64,000 nt of DNA from RUG369 sp050949645 (GTDB lineage: Bacteria > Planctomycetota > Planctomycetia > Pirellulales > Thermoguttaceae). The DNA lies in contig JBMNGC010000001.1 of assembly GCA_050949645.1 (NCBI GenBank), forward strand, positions 1,984,001 through 2,048,000. The letters are read 5' to 3'. The translations under genes were made by a program, and so were the position numbers. Positions 55,590 to 64,000 of this stretch are shown in pieces. The notes under the pieces are model-generated. The model saw only the letters and a list, made by a program, of their open reading frames with translations, ran no database searches and had not been told where the DNA came from. Position 1 is the first letter of the stretch. Every line of letters begins with the position of its first letter.

Positions 55590-58505
55590 ATGCAGCCCAC
55601 ATTCGCTCCAGGTTCACTTGTCAACGCGCGGAATCGCGACTGGATTGTTTTACCCGGCTCAACCGCCGAATTTCTTCTCGTGAAGCCCCTTGAAGGCTCC
55701 GACGACGAGACCGCCGGGATCCTCACGCGCCTTGAGCCCGTGAGCCCCGCGACCTTCGAGCTCCCGACCCTCAACGACGACGGCGATTTCCGGTCGGGAC
55801 GGATGCTACGCGACGCGTTCCGCCTCGGCGCGCGAAACTGCCCCGGACCCTTCCGGTGCTTCGGGCAGATCAACGTCGAGCCGCGCCCCTACCAGATCGT
55901 GCCCCTCATGCTCGCGCTCAAGCAGGATCCGATCAGGCTCCTCATCGCGGACGACGTCGGGGTCGGCAAGACGATCGAGTCCGCGCTCATCGTGCGAGAG
56001 ATGCTCGACCGCGGAGAATGCGAACGATTCTGCATACTATGTCCCCCCTGCCTCGCGGAACAGTGGGAATACGAGCTCTATGATAAGTTCCATATCGACG
56101 CGACGCTGGTCCTCCCGAACACGATCAAGGCGCTCGAACGTCGCCTGGCGCCGAGCGAATCGGTCTTCGAAGCGTTTAAATACACGATCGCGTCGATCGA
56201 CTTCGTCAAGTCGAGTCGTTACAGCGCAGATTTCTTGCGCGCCGCGCCCGAGCTCGTCGTCATCGACGAAGCGCACTCCGTCGCGACGGACCCGCAGAAT
56301 ACGCGTCAGCTACGCTACCAGCTCGCCGCAAAACTCTGCGAAGACCCCGACCGAAACGTGATACTCGTGACGGCGACGCCGCACACGGGTAAGCAGGCGG
56401 CGTTCAGGTCGCTGCTCGGACTCCTCGACCAGAAATTCCTCGACGAAGAACGCTTTCCAGACGACCTCAGCGGCGACGATAACATAGGGAAGCGCCGCGA
56501 GCTCGCGAGGTACTTCGTGCAGCGTCGACGCGGCGACGTCCTGAAATTCATGGGCGAAGACACCGTCTTCCCCAAGGTCGTCGAAAGGAACGTCGAATGG
56601 CCCCTCTCGACCGAATATCGGGAGCTTTTCAACGAGGCGTTTAAACTCGCGGGCGTCATGACGGACAAGGAGAGTAAGGAGGACGAGCGAACGCAAAGGA
56701 TTCGACATTGGTCGGCGCTCTCGCTCCTGCGCGCGCTCTCGTCGAGCCCTGCGGCGGCGGCGGCGACGCTCGAACGTCGTTCCCAGCTCACGCGTCAAGA
56801 GACGGAAGACGGCGAAATCGAAGACGACCGGACGATCGAAGAGATCGACAGCCTCGGGCGCCAGTTCGTGCTCGACACGGACGCGCACGACGCGAACGTG
56901 AGCTCCGACGTCGTCCTCGGCGCCGACTGCGAACAGAAGAAATCGCCCCTCGACAGGAAGTTGAAGGACACGACGTCGAAAATGGCGGCGATCGCCAAGA
57001 AGCTCTGCGATGAGAAGAAGGACGAGAAGCTTCGAATGCTCGTCCAGCAGATTCGCGCGCTCGACAGGGATAACTATTCCCCGATCGTCTTCTGCCGCTT
57101 CATCGAGACGGCGCAGTATCTCGGGAAAGAGCTCGCGGCGGCTCTCCCGGGCTTCAACGTCGAGTTCGTCACCGGACAGCTGCCCCCCGAGGAGCGCGAG
57201 CGGCGCGTCGAGACGCTCGGAATGCAGGAAAGGCCGGTCCTCGTGTGCACCGACTGCCTCTCGGAGGGCGTGAACCTTCAGGACGCGTTCAACGCGGTCG
57301 TGCACTATGACCTGAGCTGGAACCCGACGCGTCATGAGCAGCGCGAAGGTCGCGTGAACCGCTTCGGGCAGCGTTCGCCGGAAGTACGAACCGTCTCCTT
57401 CAGCGGGAAGGACAACGTGATCGACCGTCGAGTCGTCGACGTGCTCCTCAAGAAACACAAAAAGATTAAGAATTCGCTCGGAATCTCGATTCCGATTCCT
57501 GCCGATTCGAGCGCTCTTTTCAGCGCGATTCTCAGTTCCGCGCTCGCGGAATGGAAGGCGTCGGCGCGCGAGGACACGCCGATGCTACCCGGCTTAGAGA
57601 GCTACAAGAGGGACGCGCAAGCGGAGCTCGAGCGCATCGAAAAGGAATGGGAGTCCGAGGCTCAGCGCGCGGAGAAGCAGAGCCAGACCTTCTTTGCGCA
57701 TCGAGCGCTCTCGGGGGACGTGAAGAATCTCGGCGAAGTACTCAAGGAGGCGAGAGCCGCGATTGGGATCGACGCGAACGAGCTCCGCGAGTTCGTCGTC
57801 GACGTCCTTCGTCGCGCGGGCGCGCATGTCAGCGAGCTTGACGGCGACGTCTACGATATCGATCTTACGAACGCGCCGGAGGAACTCGTCGACGCCGTAA
57901 ACGCCGACAGCGACGAGATCTACGACGAATGGCGGTGCGTTTTCGGGCCCGCCGCGAAGGACGACGCGGAGCCTTTCACGCGCACGCATCCCTTCGTGCA
58001 GGGGCTCGCGAGCCTCGTCGTGAACAGCGCGCTCGATCCGGAAGCGGAGAAGGACGAACGCCTTGCGAGCCGGTTCGGAGTCGCGAGGATCGACGGAATC
58101 GAGTTCAACACGACGCTTGTCCTCCTGAGGTTCCGGTTCAGTCTCAAAGCGAAGCTCCGCAGCGGCGATATAAAAGAGACGCTCGTCGAGGATTCGCAGA
58201 TCGTCGGGTTCGCCGAGACAGACGACGACGAACCCCGATGGCTCGAGGATAAGGAAATCGAGGAAATCATCAGTCGCAAGCCCTCGGGCAACATCAGCGA
58301 CGACCTGAAGCGCGAGGTCTTTGAGGAGGCGGACGCACAAGCGCGCTCGATGGGATGGAAGTTCGAGGAGTACGCTCGGGAGCGCGCCGAGGCGCTCAAG
58401 ACGGCGCACGAAGAAGTTCGCCAGGCGGTGAAAACCGCGCGAAACATCGAAGTCGAACCGAAAAAACCGGTCGACGTCGTCGGCCTCTACGTCTGTCTTC
58501 CCTGA
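55590..58505 (+). CDS. drmD: SNF2-family helicase/translocase, DrmD-like
   Basis: A 971-residue SWI2/SNF2 DNA translocase. After an N-terminal about 90-residue region comes LLIADDVGVGKTIES (Walker A, near 117), VVIDEAH (DEAH, near 222), TATPHTG (motif III), then the RecA2 core with VLVCTDCLSEGVNLQ and GRVNRFGQRS (motif VI, near 586). The C-terminal about 350 residues are helical and unassigned. The HepA-like order together with the adenine methyltransferase directly downstream is that of class 1 DISARM DrmD. The start at 55590 is set by family N-terminus; its ribosome site is weak (CGGAA). The gap to the methyltransferase is 41 nt. Confidence 0.88.
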   Translation: MQPTFAPGSLVNARNRDWIVLPGSTAEFLLVKPLEGSDDETAGILTRLEPVSPATFELPTLNDDGDFRSGRMLRDAFRLGARNCPGPFRCFGQINVEPRPYQIVPLMLALKQDPIRLLIADDVGVGKTIESALIVREMLDRGECERFCILCPPCLAEQWEYELYDKFHIDATLVLPNTIKALERRLAPSESVFEAFKYTIASIDFVKSSRYSADFLRAAPELVVIDEAHSVATDPQNTRQLRYQLAAKLCEDPDRNVILVTATPHTGKQAAFRSLLGLLDQKFLDEERFPDDLSGDDNIGKRRELARYFVQRRRGDVLKFMGEDTVFPKVVERNVEWPLSTEYRELFNEAFKLAGVMTDKESKEDERTQRIRHWSALSLLRALSSSPAAAAATLERRSQLTRQETEDGEIEDDRTIEEIDSLGRQFVLDTDAHDANVSSDVVLGADCEQKKSPLDRKLKDTTSKMAAIAKKLCDEKKDEKLRMLVQQIRALDRDNYSPIVFCRFIETAQYLGKELAAALPGFNVEFVTGQLPPEERERRVETLGMQERPVLVCTDCLSEGVNLQDAFNAVVHYDLSWNPTRHEQREGRVNRFGQRSPEVRTVSFSGKDNVIDRRVVDVLLKKHKKIKNSLGISIPIPADSSALFSAILSSALAEWKASAREDTPMLPGLESYKRDAQAELERIEKEWESEAQRAEKQSQTFFAHRALSGDVKNLGEVLKEARAAIGIDANELREFVVDVLRRAGAHVSELDGDVYDIDLTNAPEELVDAVNADSDEIYDEWRCVFGPAAKDDAEPFTRTHPFVQGLASLVVNSALDPEAEKDERLASRFGVARIDGIEFNTTLVLLRFRFSLKAKLRSGDIKETLVEDSQIVGFAETDDDEPRWLEDKEIEEIISRKPSGNISDDLKREVFEEADAQARSMGWKFEEYARERAEALKTAHEEVRQAVKTARNIEVEPKKPVDVVGLYVCLP

Positions 58506-58546
58506 CCCACGTCGCTTATGCGCGCGTTCCGCGCAGAAAGGTTCTT

Positions 58547-61500
58547 ATGGCTCGTCCACGTAAAACCGCCGATCTCACGCGCAAGCGCGCGTCGTCGAGC
58601 GCGCCGCGTCGACGCCGCGGCAAGGACTCGTCCCTCGAGTTCCGGAACGTTCGCGTCGAAGGAGGGCTCCTCTCGAACGAGATGCTCGCGAAGATCGCCG
58701 CGAACGCCCCGACCGTGCCTGGGCTACGACCCCAGGATTACTCCGACCGCCCTAACGCGCGCCTCAACGAGCTCGCGACGAACGCATGGACCGAGCTGAA
58801 AGATTATTGGCAGGATTTTCAGGAACGGCGCCGGGAACTTCCCGACGACGATTTCGGCGTGACCCTCACGCGATCAAAATGGCTGCTACCCCTCTTCAAG
58901 AAGCTCGAAATGTATCCCGATTACATTCACGGGGGCGTAGAAATCGACGGCCATGAGTACCTTATCACGCACAAAGTCGCGGAGCCCGTCGCGCTCTATC
59001 TCGATAGCTTCCGGCAGGACCTTGAAAAGAAGGATCCGCGCAACCCGTCGAATAGCCGGATGACGCCCCACTCGCTCATGCAGGAGTTTCTGAACCAGAG
59101 CGAGCCGTACGTCTGGGGCGTCGTCACGAACGGTTTAAAGTTCCGCTTTCTGCGCGACAACGCGTCCTTTACGCGCGCCGCGTTCGTCGAATTTGATCTC
59201 GAAACGATCATGGAGACGGACGACTACGGAAACTTCTACCTCTTCTATCTCCTCGCGCACCGCTCGCGGTTTGCCAAACGGACCCTGGCGGAGGAACTCG
59301 CGGAAGAGTCGGGCGCGCTCTCGGAGGAGGAAGCGGCGCAACTCGATTCCGGCTGCTGGCTCGAAAAATGGCACAATCAGGTCCAGACGGACGGCGTTCG
59401 CGCGCTCGACGGCCTCTACGACGGCGTCGCCGCCGCGATCAACTACCTCGGCGCGGGGTTCCTCGCATGCCGGTCGAACGAGGAGCTCCGCGAAGCGCTC
59501 GCGACCGGTCGCGACGCTCGGGGGAATAAATACGACTCCCAGGATTATTACCATGAGCTCCTGCGCGTCGTCTACAGGATTATCTTCCTCCTGATGGCGG
59601 AGGATCGCGGGCTCCTCTTCGATAAGGCTAGGAACCAGGACGGCGAGGCGGCGGCGAATTTCGAGCGGTATATGCGATACTACTCGATATCGCGGATCCG
59701 GGAACTTTCGCGCAAGATTCGCGGGACGCGTCACGTCGACCTTTGGCGACAGCTCAGTTTGGTCTTCCGATGTTTCAACGAAGGGAAACCGGAGCTCGGG
59801 GTCCCGCAGCTCGACTCGGCGCTCTTCAGCGAGAGCTTCACGCCGATCTTGCAGCGCTGCACGCTTGAAAATATCGATCTCCTCGCGGCGGTCCGGGAAT
59901 TGACGCACACGCGGAAGAATAACGTCCGGCAACGCGTCGATTACCGTAACCTCGGCGCGGAAGAGATCGGGAGCGTCTACGAGCTCCTCCTCGAGCAGCG
60001 GCCCGAGGTCGACACGCGCTCGCGGCGACGCTCTGGCAGCTTTTACCTCCAGACGACGGCGGGTAACGAGCGGAAGACGACGGGAAGCTATTACACGCCG
60101 ACGTCCCTTGTGAACTCGCTCATCGAGACGGCGCTTGAACCGACGCTCAAGGAGACCCTCGAGGGCGCCAACGACGTCGCGGAACGGGAGCGCCGGCTCC
60201 TCGGGATGAAGGTCTGCGACCCCGCGTGCGGGAGCGGCCATTTCCTCGTCGGGGCGGCGCGACGCCTCGGGAAGCGCCTCGCGAATATCCGCACCGGCGA
60301 CTCCGAACTCTCGGAGCCGACCCCCGCCGAGCTCCGCGAAGCGATCCGCGACGTCGTTGCGAACTGCATTTACGGGGTCGACCTGAACGAGATGGCCGTC
60401 GAGCTGTGCAAATTCTCGCTATGGCTCGAAACGATGGAGCCGGGGAAAGCGCTCATGTTCCTCGATCACCGGATCCGGTGCGGAAACTCCCTCGTCGGCG
60501 CGACGCAGCGCCAGCTCGACGGAATCGACAAAGGCAACCCGAGCGACGTCGTTCCCGACGGCGCCTTCACGCCCCTCGAGGGGGACGACAAGGAGGTCTG
60601 CCGGGAACTTAAGAAGCGCAACCGGGACGCGGCGAAGGGCCAGCACTGGTTCTTCGGAGTCGACGGAAGGGTCGACGTCAAAGGGTGGCAAGCGCCAGCC
60701 TCCGCCCCCGACTTCTCCGCGCTCCCGAACGACGACGCCGACGACTACCAAAAGCGCAGCGCGCGCTACAGCGAATACCGCGCGTCGGAAGAATTTCTGC
60801 GTGAAAAAACGCTCCGCGACCTCTTCTGCGGCGCCTTCCTCCTTGAAAAAACAAAAGCGACCGTCGAATACTGCGTGACGAACGACGTCGTCGTGAGAGC
60901 AAAGATAGACCCGGAAACACTCGACCCAACCCTTCTGGAGCGCAACCGGCAGGTCGCTGAGGAATATGACGCCTTCCACTGGGATATCGAATTCCCCGAA
61001 GTCTTCGGAGCCGGTTCCAAGCGCGGATTCGACGTTGTGCTGGGTAACCCCCCGTGGGAACGCGTGAAGCTTCAGGATAAGGAGTGGTTCGCGCAACGCG
61101 CCCCGGAAATCGCCAACGCGCGGAATAGGGCGACGCGCGTCCGGATGATTAAAAACCTTGCGGAAACAAATCCTGAACTCTTGGACGACTATCGTCACGC
61201 GCTGCGTCGCTCGCAGACGCTTAGCTCCTTTCCGCGCTATTCAGGTCGGTTCCCCTTCTGCGGAGCTGGCGACGTCAACACGTACGCGCTCTTCGCGGAG
61301 CTGGACCGGAATCTCGCTGCGCCGACGGGTCGCGCCGGATTCATCGTTCCGAGCGGAATCGCAATGGACAACACAACGCGGTTCTTCTTTCAGGATCTCG
61401 TTCAGAAAAACGCCATCTTTACCCTTTACGATTTTGAAAACAGAAAGGGGCTCTTCCCTGCCGTCGACAGCCGCGTGAAATTCACGCTTCTTACGACTCG

Positions 61501-62365
61501 CGGCGAGAAAGTAGCAACACGTACTAAGCCCCGAATGGCGTTCTTTAACCTCTCTACGTCCGATATCGACGAGGAAGGACGCGCTTTCACGCTGACAGGC
61601 GACGACTTCGCGCTGCTCAACCCGAACACACTGACCTGTCCCGTCTTTCGCGGCGTCAAAGATTTGGAACTCTCGAAAGCTGCCTATCGCCGCGTCCCCG
61701 TCCTTCTCCGCGAAAAGAACGAACGGCAGGAAGAAGCCAATCCGTGGGACGTCTCCTTCCTCCGCATGTTCGATATGGCAAACGACTCTCATCTTTTCTA
61801 TACGCGGGACGAGCTTGAAAAACTTGGCAGCTCTCTGAACGGCAACCGTTTCCTGACTCCTGACAAAACCGAATTCTGGCCGCTCTTCGAAGCAAAAATG
61901 ACGCATCATTATAATCACCGTTTCGGAGATTATAGCGATTTACCCGAGGGGTCGAAATCGACGCAGCTCCCCGACGTTCCCGTAGAAAGATACCTGAATC
62001 CGAATTACACCACTATGCCGAGATACTGGGTTCGAGACGAGGAAGTATTAAAGCGGATACCGAATTCTTCCGCCAAATTTTTAACGGGCTGGAGACGTAT
62101 TGCAGGAAGCACAAATGAGAGGACTGTGATCGCCACGATGACGCCGATTGTCGGATTCGGAGACACTGAGTCACTGATTCTTTTTAAAGGAGAGCGCGGC
62201 TGGCCAAGAGCTTGGCTATGCAATCTGCGCCGATTTAACAAGCTATATCCACGATTACCTCGTAAGAAACAAAATTGGCGGAACGCATCTGTCACTTTTT
62301 ATCGTCAAACAAATCCCAACCCTCCCCCCATCAACCTATTCCTCCCCATGTCCCTTCTCACCTGA
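58547..62365 (+). CDS. drmMI: N6-adenine DNA methyltransferase, DrmMI-like, frameshifted near the C-terminus
   Basis: A class I amino-methyltransferase of the large, type IIG/BREX-PglX-like kind. An N-terminal about 480 residues of helical region are followed by the SAM-binding motif I CDPACGSGHFLVGAARRLG (near 558) and the catalytic NPPW (near 834), then a probable target-recognition region. In class 1 DISARM DrmMI marks host DNA as self. The start at 58547 has AAAGG upstream. The frame closes at 62365, but the residues after about 62180 are out of frame: the conserved family C-terminus continues one base out of phase to 62813 (see next entry). Corrected, the protein would have about 1421 residues. 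DNA from about 60840 to 62340 is clearly less GC-rich than the rest. Confidence 0.88.
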   Translation: MARPRKTADLTRKRASSSAPRRRRGKDSSLEFRNVRVEGGLLSNEMLAKIAANAPTVPGLRPQDYSDRPNARLNELATNAWTELKDYWQDFQERRRELPDDDFGVTLTRSKWLLPLFKKLEMYPDYIHGGVEIDGHEYLITHKVAEPVALYLDSFRQDLEKKDPRNPSNSRMTPHSLMQEFLNQSEPYVWGVVTNGLKFRFLRDNASFTRAAFVEFDLETIMETDDYGNFYLFYLLAHRSRFAKRTLAEELAEESGALSEEEAAQLDSGCWLEKWHNQVQTDGVRALDGLYDGVAAAINYLGAGFLACRSNEELREALATGRDARGNKYDSQDYYHELLRVVYRIIFLLMAEDRGLLFDKARNQDGEAAANFERYMRYYSISRIRELSRKIRGTRHVDLWRQLSLVFRCFNEGKPELGVPQLDSALFSESFTPILQRCTLENIDLLAAVRELTHTRKNNVRQRVDYRNLGAEEIGSVYELLLEQRPEVDTRSRRRSGSFYLQTTAGNERKTTGSYYTPTSLVNSLIETALEPTLKETLEGANDVAERERRLLGMKVCDPACGSGHFLVGAARRLGKRLANIRTGDSELSEPTPAELREAIRDVVANCIYGVDLNEMAVELCKFSLWLETMEPGKALMFLDHRIRCGNSLVGATQRQLDGIDKGNPSDVVPDGAFTPLEGDDKEVCRELKKRNRDAAKGQHWFFGVDGRVDVKGWQAPASAPDFSALPNDDADDYQKRSARYSEYRASEEFLREKTLRDLFCGAFLLEKTKATVEYCVTNDVVVRAKIDPETLDPTLLERNRQVAEEYDAFHWDIEFPEVFGAGSKRGFDVVLGNPPWERVKLQDKEWFAQRAPEIANARNRATRVRMIKNLAETNPELLDDYRHALRRSQTLSSFPRYSGRFPFCGAGDVNTYALFAELDRNLAAPTGRAGFIVPSGIAMDNTTRFFFQDLVQKNAIFTLYDFENRKGLFPAVDSRVKFTLLTTRGEKVATRTKPRMAFFNLSTSDIDEEGRAFTLTGDDFALLNPNTLTCPVFRGVKDLELSKAAYRRVPVLLREKNERQEEANPWDVSFLRMFDMANDSHLFYTRDELEKLGSSLNGNRFLTPDKTEFWPLFEAKMTHHYNHRFGDYSDLPEGSKSTQLPDVPVERYLNPNYTTMPRYWVRDEEVLKRIPNSSAKFLTGWRRIAGSTNERTVIATMTPIVGFGDTESLILFKGERGWPRAWLCNLRRFNKLYPRLPRKKQNWRNASVTFYRQTNPNPPPINLFLPMSLLT

Positions 62366-62813
62366 TATGACGGTCGCGGATTATATCAAGCCGCGCGTTC
62401 TGGAGCTTGCGTATACGGCGTGGGATATGCAAGGATTCGCGGAAAGCGTCGGTTACGAGGGGGAACCGTTCCGTTGGGACGACGAGCGGCGCTTTATCCT
62501 TCGATGCGAGCTTGACGCGCTCTTCTTCGGGCTCTATTTCGGGTTCGGCGAATGGCGCGAGGCGACGGAACATCCGGAGTCCGAGGAGGAATTCGCGGCG
62601 CTCACGGATCTCTTCCCGACGCCGATCGACGCGCTCGATTACGTGATGGGGACGTTCCCGATCGTGCGTCGCAAAGAGCTTGAGGACGAGCTTAAGATGC
62701 GCGTCGCGCAGGAATTTCTTAAAAAACGCGGACTCGAGCTCGGGGAGTTCTTCCCTTCCCACGCTCTTATCCGCGCTATCTATAGCGATATGTCGCAACG
62801 CGCGTCTGCATAG
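62178..62813 (+). pseudogene. drmMI: C-terminal part of the methyltransferase in a shifted frame
   Basis: In the frame read at 62367-62813, upstream codons already spell the normal C-terminal domain of such methyltransferases: CADLTSYIHDYLVRNKIGG, then LFIVKQIPTLPP and ending PRVLELAYTAWDM, FRWDDERR, RCELDALFF. This frame is open only back to a TGA at 62175-62177. The upstream frame is coherent up to ESLILF and then turns into Arg/Lys/Pro-rich noise. The break therefore lies between about 62178 and 62220, most simply in the T5 run at 62181-62185 (one base too many). The ATG at 62367 is not an independent start: it has no ribosome site and lies inside the domain. Confidence 0.85.
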
Positions 62814-63101
62814 TCGACGCCTTTCGCGCGCACGCGGCGCGGCGCGGCGCGCGAGAATTATCTTCAACTGAGTCTGTATCTATCCCGCTTCTTCTATCTT
62901 CTCTATCCTTACTATTCCCTCGATATTGCGGCGCCATTTCAAAAAATCCTCGAAAAAAATTTACAGGAAATCAGATTAAGACTCAACTGGCCAAAAAGAA
63001 ATGTCCGATACTAGGCGCACAGCCGTAAGCAGAATTGAATGGATTAACAGTCTGCTTCACCCCAATTGGATGATTCAAATAACAAGAGGTGGGTAAGGAC
63101 C
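62814..63101. other. AT-rich intergenic region before the BBP7-like gene
   Basis: It holds a GC hairpin just after the methyltransferase remnant (about 62824-62852), a pyrimidine-rich tract (62875-62925) and A-rich stretches. It also holds a 31-codon frame (63001-63096) ending five bases before the next ATG, not accepted as a gene. The low GC contrasts with both sides and may mark the edge of the defence island. No clear promoter pair was found. Confidence 0.45.
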
Positions 63102-64000
63102 ATGTCTCGAAGCATCAAACTGATTCTCGCAGGACTCTGCATAGTTCTTGCGACAGCGTCAACCGCTTCTGCCCAGGTTTCGCAGATGCGCTTGTTTTCA
63201 CCCTTCCCGGACGGCCAGTTCGGCGGAGGCCCCTACGAGCACCAAGGTTTGTACGGAAGCATCGGCGCAGGTATCGTCAGTCTCTCCCAGCCGTCAGACC
63301 AAGTGGTCGGTAGCACGAAGGGAGGTACGCAATACGTCACGAACGTCATTCCGAACACGACCTCGAACGCGACCTCGACGACCTTTACTTACGCCCTGGT
63401 CGCCAACCAGATGACGACCGCTCAATTCCACGCCGACTGGGAGACCGCGACAGAATTCGTCATCGGTAACCAAATCGGTCACCACGGGTGGGAGTTCAAA
63501 GGAACCGTCGTCTCGCCCCAACGCGTCGACTACGACGGAATCTATGGCGGGATCGTCATCGAAGACCCGGCCGTCGTCAACGTCAACAACTATAATATCA
63601 GCGGCGCGAACGGAAACTACTATGTCTGGACCGGTAGCAGTTACCAGCTCCTCGACCCTCAGGGCGCAGGGAGCGTGAACCAGATCGGTCGCCTGTGGAT
63701 GATTGTTGGACTTGACACCGTGGGGTCCTCCGACACAATCTACAACAGTAACACGAACGCCGGAAGTTCGACGGGCGTCGGCGCCAACCGCTACGCTTTC
63801 GTACCGATGCCGATCTCCTACGATACCTTCCACCTTATGTCGAAGGTGAATACCTGGAGCGTCGAAGCGATGTATTCATACCGCTTCCATCCCTTCCGAA
63901 GAGGTATGCTTGAAGCGCTCGCCGGCGTGCGTTATACCGAGTTCGACGGAACCTTCAACTTCTTTGGTCACGCGAGCACGAAGAACGAATCGAGCTACAG
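63102..64000 (+). CDS. BBP7-like planctomycetal outer-membrane beta-barrel protein (3'-truncated)
   Basis: An open frame from ATG 63102 to the window end (299 codons so far). The signal peptide ends at TASAQ (about residue 24). Mature segments alternate short polar turns with amphipathic strands, and the stretch MLEALAGVRYTEFDGTF is the strand-turn pattern (LAGVRY) of the BBP7/porin-like outer-membrane proteins of planctomycetes. Asn/Gly/Ser/Thr-rich loops, as in NSNTNAGSSTG, are exposed-loop-like. AAGGAC and AGAGGT lie just upstream. Its role is likely an outer-membrane channel or structural barrel; the family lacks a defined function. Confidence 0.82.
   Translation, partial: MSRSIKLILAGLCIVLATASTASAQVSQMRLFSPFPDGQFGGGPYEHQGLYGSIGAGIVSLSQPSDQVVGSTKGGTQYVTNVIPNTTSNATSTTFTYALVANQMTTAQFHADWETATEFVIGNQIGHHGWEFKGTVVSPQRVDYDGIYGGIVIEDPAVVNVNNYNISGANGNYYVWTGSSYQLLDPQGAGSVNQIGRLWMIVGLDTVGSSDTIYNSNTNAGSSTGVGANRYAFVPMPISYDTFHLMSKVNTWSVEAMYSYRFHPFRRGMLEALAGVRYTEFDGTFNFFGHASTKNESSY

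Noticed and set aside
62367..62813. A free-standing 148-residue gene starting at ATG 62367
   Set aside because: Its frame extends upstream through the conserved methyltransferase C-terminus (KIGGTH...KQIPTLPP), it has no ribosome site, and it begins inside a domain. It is the shifted end of the methyltransferase.
63001..63096. A 31-codon ORF directly upstream of the BBP7-like gene
   Set aside because: Starts at ATG and ends five bases before the next start, which looks like a leader peptide, but the ribosome site is weak, the composition is not informative and the length is within chance expectation.

Overview
The window looks like chromosomal DNA of a planctomycete (Planctomycetia, probably a Pirellulales/Thermoguttaceae-type lineage). 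The evidence is the set of protein families: a BBP7-like outer-membrane barrel, a hydrazine-synthase-alpha-related di-heme protein, Tat-exported Gfo/Idh/MocA and cupin proteins, a secreted S46 peptidase, a bacterial topoisomerase VI A subunit, and many secreted proteins of unknown function. The DNA is GC-rich, with strong use of GAC, GTC and GCG codons. It has a Gram-negative envelope: lpxD, lpxI, an LptE-like lipoprotein and a BamD-like protein are all present. Both window ends cut genes (1-615 on the minus strand; 63102-64000 on the plus strand).

Layout. 1-5.8 kb: a membrane-anchored coiled-coil protein (partial), a zinc-finger-less DnaJ, an A-type Fe-S carrier and a Ski2-like helicase. 5.9-10.1 kb: S46 peptidase, rdgB, proA. 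10.15-13.7 kb (minus): full-length topoisomerase VI subunit A without a B subunit beside it, an LRR lipoprotein, a YggU/DUF167 protein. 13.9-15.9 kb: a D-lyxose-isomerase-like cupin and two VOC-like paralogs, with a decayed second cupin copy between them, so the whole unit was tandemly duplicated. 15.9-20.3 kb (minus): panC, ruvB, ruvA, dapA, tRNA-Leu(CAA). 20.6-27.6 kb: conserved planctomycetal protein, OM-type lipoprotein, TPR protein, rpsT, lpxD, lpxI. 27.8-32 kb: secreted esterase-like hydrolase, Tat-exported oxidoreductase, secreted helical-repeat protein. 32-37 kb (minus): a CinA-C/nucleotidylyltransferase fusion, a LysM protein with a degenerate L,D-transpeptidase domain, and a ybaK-NIF3-like-bcp cluster. 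37-43 kb: acyl-CoA ligase, tRNA-His, recO/BamD-like/lptE operon. 43-50 kb: HzsA-related protein, a large secreted protein of unknown function, a GT2 glycosyltransferase.

50.2-62.8 kb is the most interesting part: a three-gene defence-type operon. It comprises a 1775-residue DUF1998-type helicase with a nuclease-like C-terminus, a DrmD-like SNF2 helicase and a DrmMI-like N6-adenine methyltransferase. It resembles class 1 DISARM but lacks separate drmA, drmB and drmC genes. One very large DUF1998 helicase, reminiscent of a drmA-drmB fusion or of Druantia DruE, stands in their place. The methyltransferase is split by a one-base frameshift near 62181-62185: its conserved C-terminus continues in another frame to 62813. 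The probable target-recognition part before the break is visibly poorer in GC than the rest.

Several sigma70-like promoters (TTGnnn, 16-17 nt, TATAAT-like) and intrinsic terminators could be read directly and are listed. I saw no CRISPR array, rRNA, insertion sequence or integrase.
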